A stretch of 64,000 nt of DNA from JAGPUQ01 sp963708735 (GCA_963708735.1 CAVPTW010000009.1:14372-78371), one strand, 5' to 3'. Shown: positions 42,197 through 51,634, numbered from the stretch's first letter. Notes: generated by a model from the letters alone, not told the origin. Numbers and translations: made by a program.

Positions 42197-43152
42197 AAGT
42201 GGCGATATCCGCTGCCGTTCAGCGCGACATTCCGCCCCGCACCATCCCGGACGCTGACGCCGGCGCCGGACACCAGGCGCCCGATGGGCAGGGCCCGCAG
42301 GTGTCCGGCGCGGACGGCCTCTTCCAGGGCCGCGAGCCGCGCGGGCGGTACCGTGAAGCAGAGTTCGTAATCGTCACCCCCGCCCAGCGCCCAATCCCGT
42401 GCCTGCTCGGCGCCAAAACGCGCCACCGCTGCCGCGCACAAGGGTAATCTCTCCCACTCCAGCTCGGCGCCGACGCCGCTGGCACGCGCGAGGTGACCGA
42501 GATCAGCGACCAGGCCATCCGAGATATCGATCGCCGCCGAGGCGATGCCACGCAGCGCCACGCCTTCCCGAAGCCGGGGCTCGGGGTACCAGTAGCGCGC
42601 GTTCAGGATGCTGTCGACAGCGCTGCACCCGCCCGTATCCATCATGTCCGCCAGTGCGGCCGCCGCCCCGCCCAGCTCGCCGGTGACGAACACCCGGTCT
42701 CCCGCGCTGGCCCCGGAGCGTCGCAACGCGGCATTCGCCGGCACCTGACCCAGGGCGGTGATGGTCACGGAGAGCGGCCCGCGCGTGGTATCGCCGCCCA
42801 CCAGCGCGCAATCGTGGACATCGGCCACCGCGAAGAGTCCCGCGCTGAACGCGCGCAACCAGTCGTCTTCGGCGGTGGGCAACGTCAGCGCGAGCAAGAA
42901 CCAGCGCGGCACGGCACCCATCGCCGCCAGATCGCTGAGGTTCACGCGCAAGGCGCGCTGCGCTACATCAAATGCCGGTGCCATCGCCGGGAAGTGGATG
43001 TCCGCCACCAGCGTGTCCGTGGTCACGGCCAGTACGCCGGCGACCGGATCGAGGAGCGCGCAGTCGTCGCCGATCCCGGCCAATACGCCGGCGGCGGGCG
43101 TCACGGGCCGGTGGAAGAAGGTCTCGATCAGGCTGAATTCATCGATCGGCAT
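42193..43152 (-). CDS. thiL: Thiamine-monophosphate kinase
   Basis: A 319-residue kinase producing thiamine diphosphate. GIGDDCALLDP, TTDTLVADIHF, NLSDLAAMGA and GGDDYELCF are the ATP and metal motifs of the PurM/ThiL fold. It lies 11 bases after nusB. Confidence 0.96.
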   Translation of the reverse strand: MPIDEFSLIETFFHRPVTPAAGVLAGIGDDCALLDPVAGVLAVTTDTLVADIHFPAMAPAFDVAQRALRVNLSDLAAMGAVPRWFLLALTLPTAEDDWLRAFSAGLFAVADVHDCALVGGDTTRGPLSVTITALGQVPANAALRRSGASAGDRVFVTGELGGAAAALADMMDTGGCSAVDSILNARYWYPEPRLREGVALRGIASAAIDISDGLVADLGHLARASGVGAELEWERLPLCAAAVARFGAEQARDWALGGGDDYELCFTVPPARLAALEEAVRAGHLRALPIGRLVSGAGVSVRDGAGRNVALNGSGYRHF

Positions 43153-43163
43153 CGGACGGGATG

Positions 43164-43616
43164 TCAGCGCGCACGGGCGGCAATCTCGAGCTGGCGGCTG
43201 CCCGCCGCCACCTTGTCGAGGATGCTGTTGACGTACTTGTGGGCATCGGTCGGGCCAAAAGCCTTGGCGAGGTTGATGCCCTCGTTGATGGCGACCCGAT
43301 AGGGCACGTCGATGCGATGCAGCAGCTCGTAGGTGCCGAGTCGCAGCAGCGCCCGCGAGACCGGATCGAGTTCGTCCAGCGCCCGATCCAGATATTTCCC
43401 GTAACAGGCATCGAGTTCATCGACCGTGGCGGCAATGCCGTGGAGGAGCTCGCGGAAAAACTCGACATCCACCTTGCGCATGTCATTGTCGGCAAAGAAC
43501 TGCGCCTCGATGACATGGAGGTCGGCACCCGCCAGTTGCCACTGGTAGAGCGCCTGCACCAGCAGGTGGCGGGCTTTTTTACGGTTCGACGGCAGTGCTG
43601 CCACGGATTGCCTCAC
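43164..43616 (-). CDS. nusB: Transcription antitermination factor NusB
   Basis: A 150-residue all-helical protein that binds rRNA boxA with NusE. The N-terminal arginine-rich block RKKARHLLVQALYQWQL and AINEGINLAKAFG are characteristic. It overlaps ribH by four bases. Confidence 0.95.
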   Translation of the reverse strand: MRQSVAALPSNRKKARHLLVQALYQWQLAGADLHVIEAQFFADNDMRKVDVEFFRELLHGIAATVDELDACYGKYLDRALDELDPVSRALLRLGTYELLHRIDVPYRVAINEGINLAKAFGPTDAHKYVNSILDKVAAGSRQLEIAARAR

Positions 43617-44083
43617 AGTTGCCGGAACAGGGAAATCATCTCCAGCGCTGTCAACGCCGCCTCTTCACCCTTGTTGCCCGGGTCGTCGCCGGAGCGGGCG
43701 CGTGCCTGGGCCTCATCGTCGGTGGTGAGCAGGCCGAACGCGACGGGAATACCCGTGGTGAGTGCAACCTCGCCGATGCCGCGAGTGGTTTCCGCGCAGA
43801 CGTATTCGAAATGGGGTGTGCCGCCGCGGATCACGGCACCCAGCGCGATGATCGCGTCGAAGCGGCTGGTCTCGGCCAGCTTGCGCGCCGCCAGCGGCAA
43901 CTCGAAGGCGCCGGGCACCCGGTAGACCTGCACATCCGCGTCCGGCACCTGATGCCGTTGCAGTGCGCGCTGCGCGCCGCGCAGCAGGCTCTCGGTGATC
44001 CCGCCATTCCAGCGCGCCACCACGATGGCAAAGCGGGCGCCATCCGGCGTGAAGTTGCCCTCGACGGGTCTGGATTCACTCAT
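43613..44083 (-). CDS. ribH: 6,7-dimethyl-8-ribityllumazine synthase
   Basis: A 156-residue enzyme that condenses the pyrimidinedione with the four-carbon unit from RibB. VVARWNGGITESLLRGA, VPGAFELPLAARKL, ALGAVIRGGTPHFEYVC and GLLTTDDEAQA are the active-site blocks, with the catalytic His in the third. It probably forms a shell or decamer. Confidence 0.96.
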   Translation of the reverse strand: MSESRPVEGNFTPDGARFAIVVARWNGGITESLLRGAQRALQRHQVPDADVQVYRVPGAFELPLAARKLAETSRFDAIIALGAVIRGGTPHFEYVCAETTRGIGEVALTTGIPVAFGLLTTDDEAQARARSGDDPGNKGEEAALTALEMISLFRQL

Positions 44084-44100
44084 GGGTCAATTCCTCCGGA

Positions 44101-45210
44101 TCAGGGGCATTCCACATAATCGACCACTTCCAGGTTGAACCCGGAAATGGCGTTGAACCGGAACGGCGCGCTCATCACCCGGATTTTCTGGGCGCCCAGG
44201 TCGCGCAGGATCTGCGAGCCCGCGCCGATCTGGAGATACACGGTTTCCGACGCCTTGATCGGCCGCGTGCGGCTCTCGAACAGGGACTCAAGCTCTTCTT
44301 CCACCTGCGCCGCGGTCTCTTCCTGCTGGATCACCACGATGATTCCCCGCCCTTCTTCCTGGACCTTCCGCATGGCCTTGGCGATGGTCCAACTGGGGAA
44401 CTGTCCGGGACGCTCGATGGCAAAGATGTCGCGCGTGCAACTGGGCAGATGGACGCGCACCGGCACCGGCACCGCGGGATCGATCTCGCCTTTCACCAGT
44501 GCGAAATGGAGCTTCTTGCGCGCCGTATCCATGTAGGTATGCAGGCAGAATTCGCCGTAGGCGGTCTGGATGGTACGCGCGCGCAGGTGCTCGATGGTCT
44601 TCTCGTTGAGCATGCGGTAGTGAATGAGATCGGCGATGGTGCCGATCTTGAGCCCGTGCTTCTCGGCAAAGGTCTCGAGATCCGGGCGCCGGGCCATGGT
44701 GCCGTCGTCGTTCATGATCTCGACGATCACCGCCGCGGGTTCGCAGGCGGCGAGGCGCGCCAGATCGCAGCCGGCTTCGGTGTGGCCGGCGCGGCTCAGC
44801 ACGCCGCCGGGCTGGGCCTTGAGGGGAAAGATGTGCCCGGGCTGCACGATGTCGTCGGGACCGGCGTTCTTGGCCACCGCCACCTGCACCGTGCGGGCGC
44901 GGTCGGCCGCGGAAATGCCGGTGGTTACGCCTTCAGCGGCCTCGATGGAAACGGTGAAGTTGGTGCCGTGGCTGGCCTTGTTGGCATCCACCATCAGGGG
45001 CAGGGCGAGCTGTCGGCAGCGCTGCTCGGTCAGGGTCAGACAGATCAGGCCGCGCGCATGGGTGGCCATGAAATTGATGTCGGCAGCGGTGACCTTTTCC
45101 GCCGCGATCACCAGATCGCCTTCGTTTTCGCGATCCTCATCGTCCATCAGGATCACCATCTTGCCCTGCCGGATGTCTTCCACCAACTCGTCGATCGTGT
45201 GCAACGGCAT
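44101..45210 (-). CDS. ribBA: RibB with a degenerate RibA-like domain
   Basis: Residues 1-200 are DHBP synthase: MDDEDRENEGDLVIAAE and HTEAGCDLARLA carry the metal and catalytic residues. Residues about 205-369 have the fold of GTP cyclohydrolase II. The zinc site is missing, however: HSECLTGD reads HLPSCTRD, and the CDCG motif is absent (PGQFPSW stands there). The second domain is therefore probably inactive, as in several gammaproteobacteria, and a separate ribA should exist elsewhere. Confidence 0.92.
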   Translation of the reverse strand: MPLHTIDELVEDIRQGKMVILMDDEDRENEGDLVIAAEKVTAADINFMATHARGLICLTLTEQRCRQLALPLMVDANKASHGTNFTVSIEAAEGVTTGISAADRARTVQVAVAKNAGPDDIVQPGHIFPLKAQPGGVLSRAGHTEAGCDLARLAACEPAAVIVEIMNDDGTMARRPDLETFAEKHGLKIGTIADLIHYRMLNEKTIEHLRARTIQTAYGEFCLHTYMDTARKKLHFALVKGEIDPAVPVPVRVHLPSCTRDIFAIERPGQFPSWTIAKAMRKVQEEGRGIIVVIQQEETAAQVEEELESLFESRTRPIKASETVYLQIGAGSQILRDLGAQKIRVMSAPFRFNAISGFNLEVVDYVECP

Positions 45211-45216
45211 CTTGAT

Positions 45217-45858
45217 TCAACCCCTGTTCAAACGGTCATTCGGGAGCGCGCCGGCGCCACCGTCGCCGGCACCCCATAACAGACGCTCGAGATAGCGGGC
45301 GATCACGTCCACTTCGAGATTCACCCGGGTGCCGGGCTGGTAGTCGCCGATAATGGTGTGGGTCAGCGTGTGCGGCACGATGTTGATCTCGAATTCCTCG
45401 CCGTCCACGACATTGACCGTGAGACTGGTGCCGTCAATGGTGATGGAACCCTTGTGGGCAATATAGCGCGCCAGCCCGGCCGGCGCGCGGAGCCGAAACC
45501 GCTCCGAGCGCGCGTCGCTGTGGCGCGCGATCACCTCACCCACCCCGTCCACATGGCCTGACACTATATGTCCGCCCATGCGCTTGTCCGGTGTCAGGGC
45601 CTGCTCCAGATTGACCGGGGTGCCCACAACCCATTGCCCCGCCGTGGTGTGGTCGAGGGTTTCGACCGACACATCGGCTGCAAAACTGTCGCCCTGCAGC
45701 TCCACCACGGTGAGACACACGCCGTTGACGGCGATGCTGTCGCCCAGGCGGGCGGCGCCAAGCTCCAGTCCGGCGGCCCTGATGAGCAGGCGCACGTCAC
45801 CGCCGCGCCGCTCGGTCCCGGCAACGGCGCCCAAGGCTTCAATGATCCCGGTAAACAT
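45217..45858 (-). CDS. ribE: Riboflavin synthase alpha chain
   Basis: A 213-residue trimeric enzyme that dismutates two lumazines to riboflavin. MFTGIIEALG starts the first of two lumazine-binding barrels; the second starts around residue 98 (MGGHIVSGHVDG). It begins one base after the ribD stop. Confidence 0.96.
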   Translation of the reverse strand: MFTGIIEALGAVAGTERRGGDVRLLIRAAGLELGAARLGDSIAVNGVCLTVVELQGDSFAADVSVETLDHTTAGQWVVGTPVNLEQALTPDKRMGGHIVSGHVDGVGEVIARHSDARSERFRLRAPAGLARYIAHKGSITIDGTSLTVNVVDGEEFEINIVPHTLTHTIIGDYQPGTRVNLEVDVIARYLERLLWGAGDGGAGALPNDRLNRG

Positions 45859-46959
45859 TCAGCTTTTCCTCCTGGGCAGGGCGGTAATGCGCCAGTCATC
45901 GCCCACCGCACGCACGTCGGTTACGGTCAGATCAATCGCTTCCGCCAGGCGTGTGAACGGCAGCACCGCCAGCGGCCGGCCCAGGCTGCCGAGCAGCTTG
46001 GGCGCCACATACAACACCAGTTCATCCACCAGACCGGCGCTCAGGAACGCTCCCGCCAACCGGGCGCCGGCCTCGACCAGTACATCGTGACACTGCAGGC
46101 CACCCAGATGCCGCAACAGGGCGTCGAGGTCCACCCGGCCGTCGGCATCGGGCAGCGCGATCACCTGCGCGCCGGGGACATCCCGGACGAGGCCCGCCGT
46201 CGCGATCAGCACATCGCCCGGCTCGCGCAGGATGCGCAGGTCGTCCCGCGTGCGGAGGTGGCTATCCACCACCACCCGCAACGGCTGTTCAGTCGGCGCG
46301 GCGTAACCCTCGGGCAATTCTAGCTCCCCCTCGCGCACCGTGAGCGCAGGATCGTCGGCGAGTACCGTGCCGATACCGGTGACGATAGCGCCGCTGGCGG
46401 CGCGCAGGCGCTGGACGTCGCGCCGTGCCGCCGCGCCGGTAATCCAGCGGCTCTCGCCACTCGCCATGGCGGTGCGGCCGTCGAGGCTCGCCGCGATTTT
46501 GAGCGTGACCCGGGGCAGGCCACGCTCGCAGTTGGCAAAAAACCCGGGATTGAGCGCGCGGCACTCGGCTTCCAGCACCGGTCCGTCCACCATCAGGCCC
46601 GCACTCAGCAGTGCTTGCACGCCCCCGGAAGCGACCCAGTGCGGATCGCGCGCACCATAGACCACGCGCGCGACGCCGGCGGCGCTCAGCGCCCGGGTGC
46701 AGGGTGGAGTCCGGCCCTGGTGATTGCAGGGTTCCAGGGACACATAGGCGGTCGCGCCCCGCGCCAAGTCGCCTGCGGCCGCCAGCGCTGCCACTTCGGC
46801 GTGAGCGCCGCCCGCGCGCTGATGCCAGCCCTCGCCGACCACGGCGCCATCGCGGACGATGACGCAACCCACGCGCGGATTCGGTCGCGTGCTGTACCAG
46901 CCTCGCCGCGCCAGACCCAGGGCGCGCGCCATGCAGGCGGCATCGCTGCGCTCAGTCAT
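45859..46959 (-). CDS. ribD: Bifunctional riboflavin deaminase/reductase
   Basis: A 366-residue enzyme for the second and third riboflavin steps. The deaminase domain (1-145) has the zinc ligands HAE and PCNHQGRTPPC. The reductase domain (about 148-366) has KIAASLDGRTA and VEAGARLAGAFL. It overlaps nrdR by eight bases. No FMN riboswitch was seen upstream. Confidence 0.96.
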   Translation of the reverse strand: MTERSDAACMARALGLARRGWYSTRPNPRVGCVIVRDGAVVGEGWHQRAGGAHAEVAALAAAGDLARGATAYVSLEPCNHQGRTPPCTRALSAAGVARVVYGARDPHWVASGGVQALLSAGLMVDGPVLEAECRALNPGFFANCERGLPRVTLKIAASLDGRTAMASGESRWITGAAARRDVQRLRAASGAIVTGIGTVLADDPALTVREGELELPEGYAAPTEQPLRVVVDSHLRTRDDLRILREPGDVLIATAGLVRDVPGAQVIALPDADGRVDLDALLRHLGGLQCHDVLVEAGARLAGAFLSAGLVDELVLYVAPKLLGSLGRPLAVLPFTRLAEAIDLTVTDVRAVGDDWRITALPRRKS

Positions 46960-47434
46960 CGGCGCCGGCTCCAGGCGACGCGCTCTCGCGCTCCAGGCGA
47001 TCCAGCTCGGCGCGGAACTCGCTCAGGTCCTGAAAGCGGCGATAGACCGACGCGAAACGCACAAAGGCGACATCGTCGAGTCCGCGCAACTGCGCCATCA
47101 CTTTTTCGCCGATGACGCGCGAGGGGACTTCCCGCTCGCCGGCGCTTTGCAGCTCGCGCTTGATGGCGCTGATCGCCGCTTCCACGGCCTCCACACCGAC
47201 GGGCCGCTTCTCCAGCGCGCGCTGCAGGCCGGCGCGCAGTTTGTTTTCATCGAAGGGTTGACGGGAGTCGTCGCGCTTGACGACCCGCGGCATCAGCAGC
47301 TCGGCCACCTCGAAGGTGGTGAAGCGTTCCCGACAGGTGGCGCATTCGCGGCGGCGACGGATCTGATCGCCGCCGGCCACCAGCCGGGAATCGACCACGC
47401 GGGTGTCATCAGCGCCACAGAAGGGACAGTGCAT
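46952..47434 (-). CDS. nrdR: Transcriptional repressor NrdR
   Basis: A 160-residue regulator of ribonucleotide reductase genes. A zinc ribbon (MHCPFCGADDTRVVDSR with CATCRERF) precedes an ATP-cone domain that senses dATP/ATP (VVKRDDSRQPFDENKL). It lies between glyA and ribD, a standard position. Confidence 0.97.
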   Translation of the reverse strand: MHCPFCGADDTRVVDSRLVAGGDQIRRRRECATCRERFTTFEVAELLMPRVVKRDDSRQPFDENKLRAGLQRALEKRPVGVEAVEAAISAIKRELQSAGEREVPSRVIGEKVMAQLRGLDDVAFVRFASVYRRFQDLSEFRAELDRLERESASPGAGADD

Positions 47435-47511
47435 CGAAAGGTAGTGGCGCGACCGGGGAGCGGTCTAGTCTAGCACGGCCTCCGCGCCAGCCCCTGCGCA
47501 ACCGCTGCCCG

Positions 47512-48774
47512 TCACCCATAGACCGGGAAGCGATCGCAGATCGCCTGTACCTTGGCGCGGGTGCCGACGATCACGGGCTCCGCCGCACCGCTTTCCAGGC
47601 CGGCCAGAATGTCGCAGATCCAGTGGGTCAGTTCGATGCTCTCCGCCTCGCGGAAACCCCGGGTGGTGATCGCGGGTGTTCCCACGCGCAGGCCGCTGGT
47701 GACAAAGGGTGAACGGGGGTCGCCCGGCACCGCATTTTTGTTGACCGTGATGTGGGCTTCACCGAGGGCGGCATCCGCATCCTTGCCTGTGTAGTTCTTG
47801 CCGATCAGGTCGACCAGCATCAGGTGATTGTCGGTGCCGCCGGACACGATGCGGATGCCCCGCTCGATAAAAGTCGCGGCCATGGCGCGGGCGTTGGCGA
47901 CCACCTGGCGCTGATAGACTTTGAAAGCGTCGCTCAGCGCTTCCTTGAAGCACACCGCCTTGGCCGCGATGACGTGCATCAGCGGCCCGCCCTGCTGGCC
48001 CGGGAACACGGCCGAATCCAGCTTCTTCTCGACATCGGGATTGGCGCGCGCGAGGATGAGACCGCCGCGGGGACCGCGCAGGGTCTTGTGGGTGGTGGAG
48101 GTCACCACATCCGCGATGGGCACCGGATTGGGATAACAGCCCGCGGCCACCAGGCCGGCCACGTGGGCCATGTCCACCATCAGCCAGGCGCCGACCCGAT
48201 CGGCGATGACACGAAACCGCTGCCAGTCCATTACCCGCGAATAGGCGGAAAATCCGGCGACGATCATTTTGGGCTTGTGCTCGCGCGCCAGCGCCTCGAC
48301 CTGCTCATAATCGACTTCGCCGGTGGCGGGATTCAGGCCGTACTGCACGGCGTGATAGGTTTTACCGGAAAAATTCGGTTTGGCGCCATGGGTGAGATGG
48401 CCGCCGTCGGCCAGGCTCATGCCCAGGATGGTATCGCCGGGCTGACACAGCGCCTGATAGACCGCCGCGTTGGCCTGGGATCCCGAGTGCGGCTGCACAT
48501 TGGCGTAGTCGGCGCCAAACAGCTCTCGCACCCGCGTGATCGCCAACTCCTCGGCGCGATCCACAAATTCACAGCCGCCGTAATAACGCTTGCCGGGATA
48601 ACCTTCGGCGTATTTGTTGGTGAGCACACTGCCCTGCACCTGCATCACCAGCGGACTGGCGTAGTTCTCCGAAGCGATGAGCTCGATGTGATCTTCCTGA
48701 CGGCGCGCCTCGGCGGCGATTGCCGCGGCGAGTTCGGGGTCAAACTGCTGGAGGGAGAGGTCTTTTGCAAACAT
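47512..48774 (-). CDS. glyA: Serine hydroxymethyltransferase
   Basis: A 420-residue PLP enzyme that converts serine and tetrahydrofolate to glycine and methylene-THF. The PLP lysine is in VTSTTHKTLRGPRGG (near 230); the N-terminus MFAKDLSLQQFDPEL and the ELIASENYAS block are typical. The ATG at 48774 was chosen over the open frame upstream. The 77-base gap to nrdR has no strong terminator. Confidence 0.97.
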   Translation of the reverse strand: MFAKDLSLQQFDPELAAAIAAEARRQEDHIELIASENYASPLVMQVQGSVLTNKYAEGYPGKRYYGGCEFVDRAEELAITRVRELFGADYANVQPHSGSQANAAVYQALCQPGDTILGMSLADGGHLTHGAKPNFSGKTYHAVQYGLNPATGEVDYEQVEALAREHKPKMIVAGFSAYSRVMDWQRFRVIADRVGAWLMVDMAHVAGLVAAGCYPNPVPIADVVTSTTHKTLRGPRGGLILARANPDVEKKLDSAVFPGQQGGPLMHVIAAKAVCFKEALSDAFKVYQRQVVANARAMAATFIERGIRIVSGGTDNHLMLVDLIGKNYTGKDADAALGEAHITVNKNAVPGDPRSPFVTSGLRVGTPAITTRGFREAESIELTHWICDILAGLESGAAEPVIVGTRAKVQAICDRFPVYG

Positions 48775-48873
48775 GGGGAGGGCTCGGCTGACAACAGCGA
48801 GCGCGGATTTTACACGAGCTGAACTGGACCGCCTATCGCTCCGCGGCAAACACCCCCGCGGGAAATGAAACGC

Positions 48874-49443
48874 TCAGCTCAGTCCGTAGCTGTCGCGCCG
48901 CGCCAGCAGGGCCTGTACATCCACAGCCATGCGCAACACGTCGTGAAGTTTGCCCGCGCGATCCTTCACTTCGTTTTCGTGGAGCGCCTCGGGCCGGAAG
49001 CCCAGTTCCTGAAACAGCGAGCGGGCGGCGGTCTGATCCAGGGTCATGCGGGCAATGACTTTTTCGACACCGCGATTCACTGCCAGGGCAAACACTTCGC
49101 GGATCATGGCGCGGCCCAGACCGGTCTCGCGAAAATCCGGATGCACCAGGACACGCAATTCGGCCAGATGCCGACTCCAATCGAGATCATTCAGGCTGAG
49201 CATGCCGTACCCGGCCATGCGCCCGTCGATCTCGGCGATCACCACCAGCGCCAGGCGCTGATCGACTTCCTCCAGCCAGTGCGCCACCGTCTCGGGCTTG
49301 GTGATGTCCCGGCGCAGAAACATCAGATCATGGGCCGGCAGTGAGCGGGCGAATACCAGCACCTCTTCTGCATCGCCATGCACCAACGGTCGCAACAGGG
49401 CGGTGGTGGCGCGCAACCGCACAGTTTTCGGGTAGGTATCCAA
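48874..49443 (-). CDS. GNAT-family acetyltransferase
   Basis: A 189-residue N-acetyltransferase-fold protein. The acyl-CoA loop reads ELRVLVHPDFRETGLGRAMI and the final strand is LFQELGFRPEA. The start is TTG at 49443, behind a good GAGGAG site seven bases away; the frame is open far upstream but there overlaps phaC in another frame. It is 11 bases after phaC and probably co-transcribed, although a role in PHA metabolism is not known. Confidence 0.82.
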   Translation of the reverse strand: MDTYPKTVRLRATTALLRPLVHGDAEEVLVFARSLPAHDLMFLRRDITKPETVAHWLEEVDQRLALVVIAEIDGRMAGYGMLSLNDLDWSRHLAELRVLVHPDFRETGLGRAMIREVFALAVNRGVEKVIARMTLDQTAARSLFQELGFRPEALHENEVKDRAGKLHDVLRMAVDVQALLARRDSYGLS

Positions 49444-49454
49444 GACAAATCTCC

Positions 49455-50531
49455 TCAGGTGCAGCGCTCTGACAGCCAGCCGGACAGTTGCGGCCAGAGC
49501 CGGTAAACGGCATTGCCGCCCGCGATCAGGCTCACATGCCCGCCCTTCAACACGATCTCTTTTTTGTCGGTACTCGAAACCAGATCGAGAATGCCCTTGG
49601 ACGCACCCGCCGGTACGATATGGTCGTGCTGCGCCGCGATGTGCAGGAAAGGCACCTGGATGCTCCCCAGATCGACACGCCGCCCCTTGACCTCCATCTG
49701 GCTCTTGAGAAATTTGTTGTCGCGCATGAAATCCTTGAACAGCTGTTTCGCCATGGCCCCGGCCATGGGGATGTGATCCGCGGACCAGCGCTCGAACCGG
49801 TAATGCGCTTCGACGAACCGGTCGTCCTCCACATGGTCCAGCATGCCCATGCGACCCGCCGTCTTCTGCAATGGGCGCAGCGCCTGGATCATGGCGTCGA
49901 CCATTTGCGCGGGCACATTGCCCAGCTGATCGACCAAAGCGTCGATATCGAAGCTCTCGCTTTCCGCCCAGGCCTTGTACAGCTTCATGCCGTTGGTATC
50001 CACCGGCGTGGTAAAGCAGGCAAGTGCGCGCACCTGCCCGGGCCGCGCGAGCGCCGTGTGCATCATGGCGAGCACGCCGCCGAGGCAATAGCCAACCAGG
50101 CTCACTTCTTCCTCGCCGCTGTCGTCATGCACCTTTTCGAGACACTCGGGGAGCACCTCGCCCACATAGTGGTCAAGATTGAAGTGGCGATGCTCCTGGC
50201 GCGGGATGCCCCAGTCGATCAGGTAGACATCGAAGCCCTGGTCGACCAGATACTCGACCAGGCTCTGTCCCGGCGCGAGATCCATGATGTAGTAACGGCT
50301 GACCAGCGACATCACCAGGACAATCGGGACTCGGTAAATTTCGTCGCAGATCGGTGTGTAGTGATAGAGCTTGGTGGTACCCCGGGAGTAGATGATGTCC
50401 TTGGGCGTGGACCCGAAGTCCATCGCGATGTCTTCGAGCGTCTTGAGGCCCGCAATATTGCGGGACAACACGCGCTCCAGCGCTTCGCGAATCCTGGCCT
50501 GTTGGGCGCTGGTCCCGTCGGTACCCGGCAT
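49455..50531 (-). CDS. phaC: Polyhydroxyalkanoate synthase catalytic subunit (class III/IV)
   Basis: A 358-residue PHA polymerase acting on (R)-hydroxyacyl-CoA at the granule surface. The lipase-like box GYCLGG has the nucleophile Cys149; Asp303 (AQHDHIV) and His332 (GGHVSL) complete the triad. The length fits the short two-subunit classes III and IV, not class I/II (about 560). The partner encoded upstream is PhaR-like, which argues for a class IV type. It lies 213 bases after that gene. Confidence 0.93.
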   Translation of the reverse strand: MPGTDGTSAQQARIREALERVLSRNIAGLKTLEDIAMDFGSTPKDIIYSRGTTKLYHYTPICDEIYRVPIVLVMSLVSRYYIMDLAPGQSLVEYLVDQGFDVYLIDWGIPRQEHRHFNLDHYVGEVLPECLEKVHDDSGEEEVSLVGYCLGGVLAMMHTALARPGQVRALACFTTPVDTNGMKLYKAWAESESFDIDALVDQLGNVPAQMVDAMIQALRPLQKTAGRMGMLDHVEDDRFVEAHYRFERWSADHIPMAGAMAKQLFKDFMRDNKFLKSQMEVKGRRVDLGSIQVPFLHIAAQHDHIVPAGASKGILDLVSSTDKKEIVLKGGHVSLIAGGNAVYRLWPQLSGWLSERCT

Positions 50532-50696
50532 GACTCCATCTCCCGGCGTTTTCCGCCGTGTGTGTGCGATCCACGACTTCGCTGCAATACTTCGTTGCTT
50601 TCCGCCAATACGCCATTGCGAGCGCCCAGTAAGCGCTTTTACCTGACCCCCTTTACACTTCGTTTACAAACGGCATCTTATTTGCGAATTCAAAGC

Positions 50697-50712
50697 TACA
50701 ACTTTTGTGCCA
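50697..50712 (-). promoter_or_regulatory. Sigma-54-like element upstream of phaC
   Basis: On the - strand TGGCAC-N5-TTGTA has the right spacing for a -24/-12 promoter but ends in GT rather than GC. It is about 165 bases before phaC. Possible, not strong. Confidence 0.25.
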
Positions 50713-50744
50713 GGACTGCTGCGGCCATAGTTCTGCCCGCGCGA

Positions 50745-51170
50745 TCAGTGTTTCTGGCTCCCATCGGGGGAGGTCACTTCGCTTGCCGATGGCGGTTTGC
50801 GCGTGCGCTTGGCGGCGGGACGCTCGGCCGTCGCATCCACCATGGTTTTGCTGGCCAGGGCGCGGCGCAACTGGGCGATCTCGGCGGTCAGGCCGGCGAG
50901 TCCGTCCTCGACTTCGCCCAGGCGGTCGCGCACATCCAGAATGTCGCCGCGCGAAGGCATGTTGAAAGCAGCCAACTGTTGGCCGATCAGCTCGGAAATC
51001 ATGTGCTGGGCGTGCAGCCATTCCTGAAACAGGTGCCCGAAGGTCTTGCCGAACTTCTCGTCCGCCATGGCGTCCGTCAGCATCTCGCTCCATTGCTTTT
51101 CCGACTTCTGATACCACTCGCGCCACATCCGCATGGGTTCCAGCAGGCGGTCTTCCCGTTTGTCGCTCAT
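50745..51170 (-). CDS. PhaR-like PHA synthase subunit
   Basis: A 141-residue, mostly helical protein. The core MWREWYQKSEKQWSEML, the segment around FGHLFQEWLHAQHMI, and NMPSRGDILDVRDRLGEVED resemble the PhaR subunit of Bacillus class IV synthases, and more loosely the C-terminal part of PhaE. A heptad-like stretch at about 75-110 and a Lys/Arg-rich tail follow. It overlaps the PadR-type regulator by ATGA and precedes phaC. The annotation rests on remembered similarity and on context; phaE-type is the alternative. Confidence 0.7.
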   Translation of the reverse strand: MSDKREDRLLEPMRMWREWYQKSEKQWSEMLTDAMADEKFGKTFGHLFQEWLHAQHMISELIGQQLAAFNMPSRGDILDVRDRLGEVEDGLAGLTAEIAQLRRALASKTMVDATAERPAAKRTRKPPSASEVTSPDGSQKH

Positions 51171-51634
51171 GTTTTATCTCCTGGCTTGGGTTTTCCGGTT
51201 CGTGAGCGGCGCACTGCGGCCGGAGGAGTGGGCGCAGCCTCACCCCGGGTCGTGCGCCCACTCGGTCGGTCGGTGGCGCCGATAAAGGCGTCGAGTGTCC
51301 TGCGGTGAAAATCGAGCAGCGTCATCCAGTTGTCAAGGAAGAGCTTGCCGGCAAGGGTGAGACTGTACATGCGTCGGGCCGGACCACCCGCGGAGGTGTC
51401 CCACAGCGAGGAAATCAGCCCAAGACTTTCCATCTGCCGCAACGTGCGGTAGAGCGAGCCGGTGTTGTAGCGCCCGAATCCGGCGTCTTCCAGGCGCTGC
51501 GCGAGCTCGTAACCGTAGCCCGACCAGTCCTTGAGCATCGCCAGCAAATGCGCGGTCAGCATTTCCCCGGGAAGTCGCGGTCCATTGCCTTCGCTATCCG
51601 CTCCCGGCGGTTTGTTTTTGGAACTCGATGCCAT
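51167..51634 (-). CDS. PadR-family regulator, PhaQ-like
   Basis: A 155-residue PadR winged-helix repressor. GYGYELAQRLEDAGFGRYN, SLYRTLRQMESLGLISS and WDTSAGGPARRMYSLT are close to the PhaQ regulators of Bacillus PHA loci, which respond to polymer. The tail after about residue 115 is Arg/Pro-rich. The ATG at 51634 was chosen. It is divergent from the phasin gene, with an operator between, and coupled to the phaR-like gene. Confidence 0.82.
   Translation of the reverse strand: MASSSKNKPPGADSEGNGPRLPGEMLTAHLLAMLKDWSGYGYELAQRLEDAGFGRYNTGSLYRTLRQMESLGLISSLWDTSAGGPARRMYSLTLAGKLFLDNWMTLLDFHRRTLDAFIGATDRPSGRTTRGEAAPTPPAAVRRSRTGKPKPGDKT

Noticed and set aside
46960..47511. FMN riboswitch expected before riboflavin genes.
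   Set aside because: No RFN-element core was found near ribD, ribE, ribBA or ribH.
49444..50088. Open frame extending the GNAT protein upstream to 50088.
   Set aside because: It overlaps phaC in another frame; the TTG at 49443 has a good GAGGAG site.
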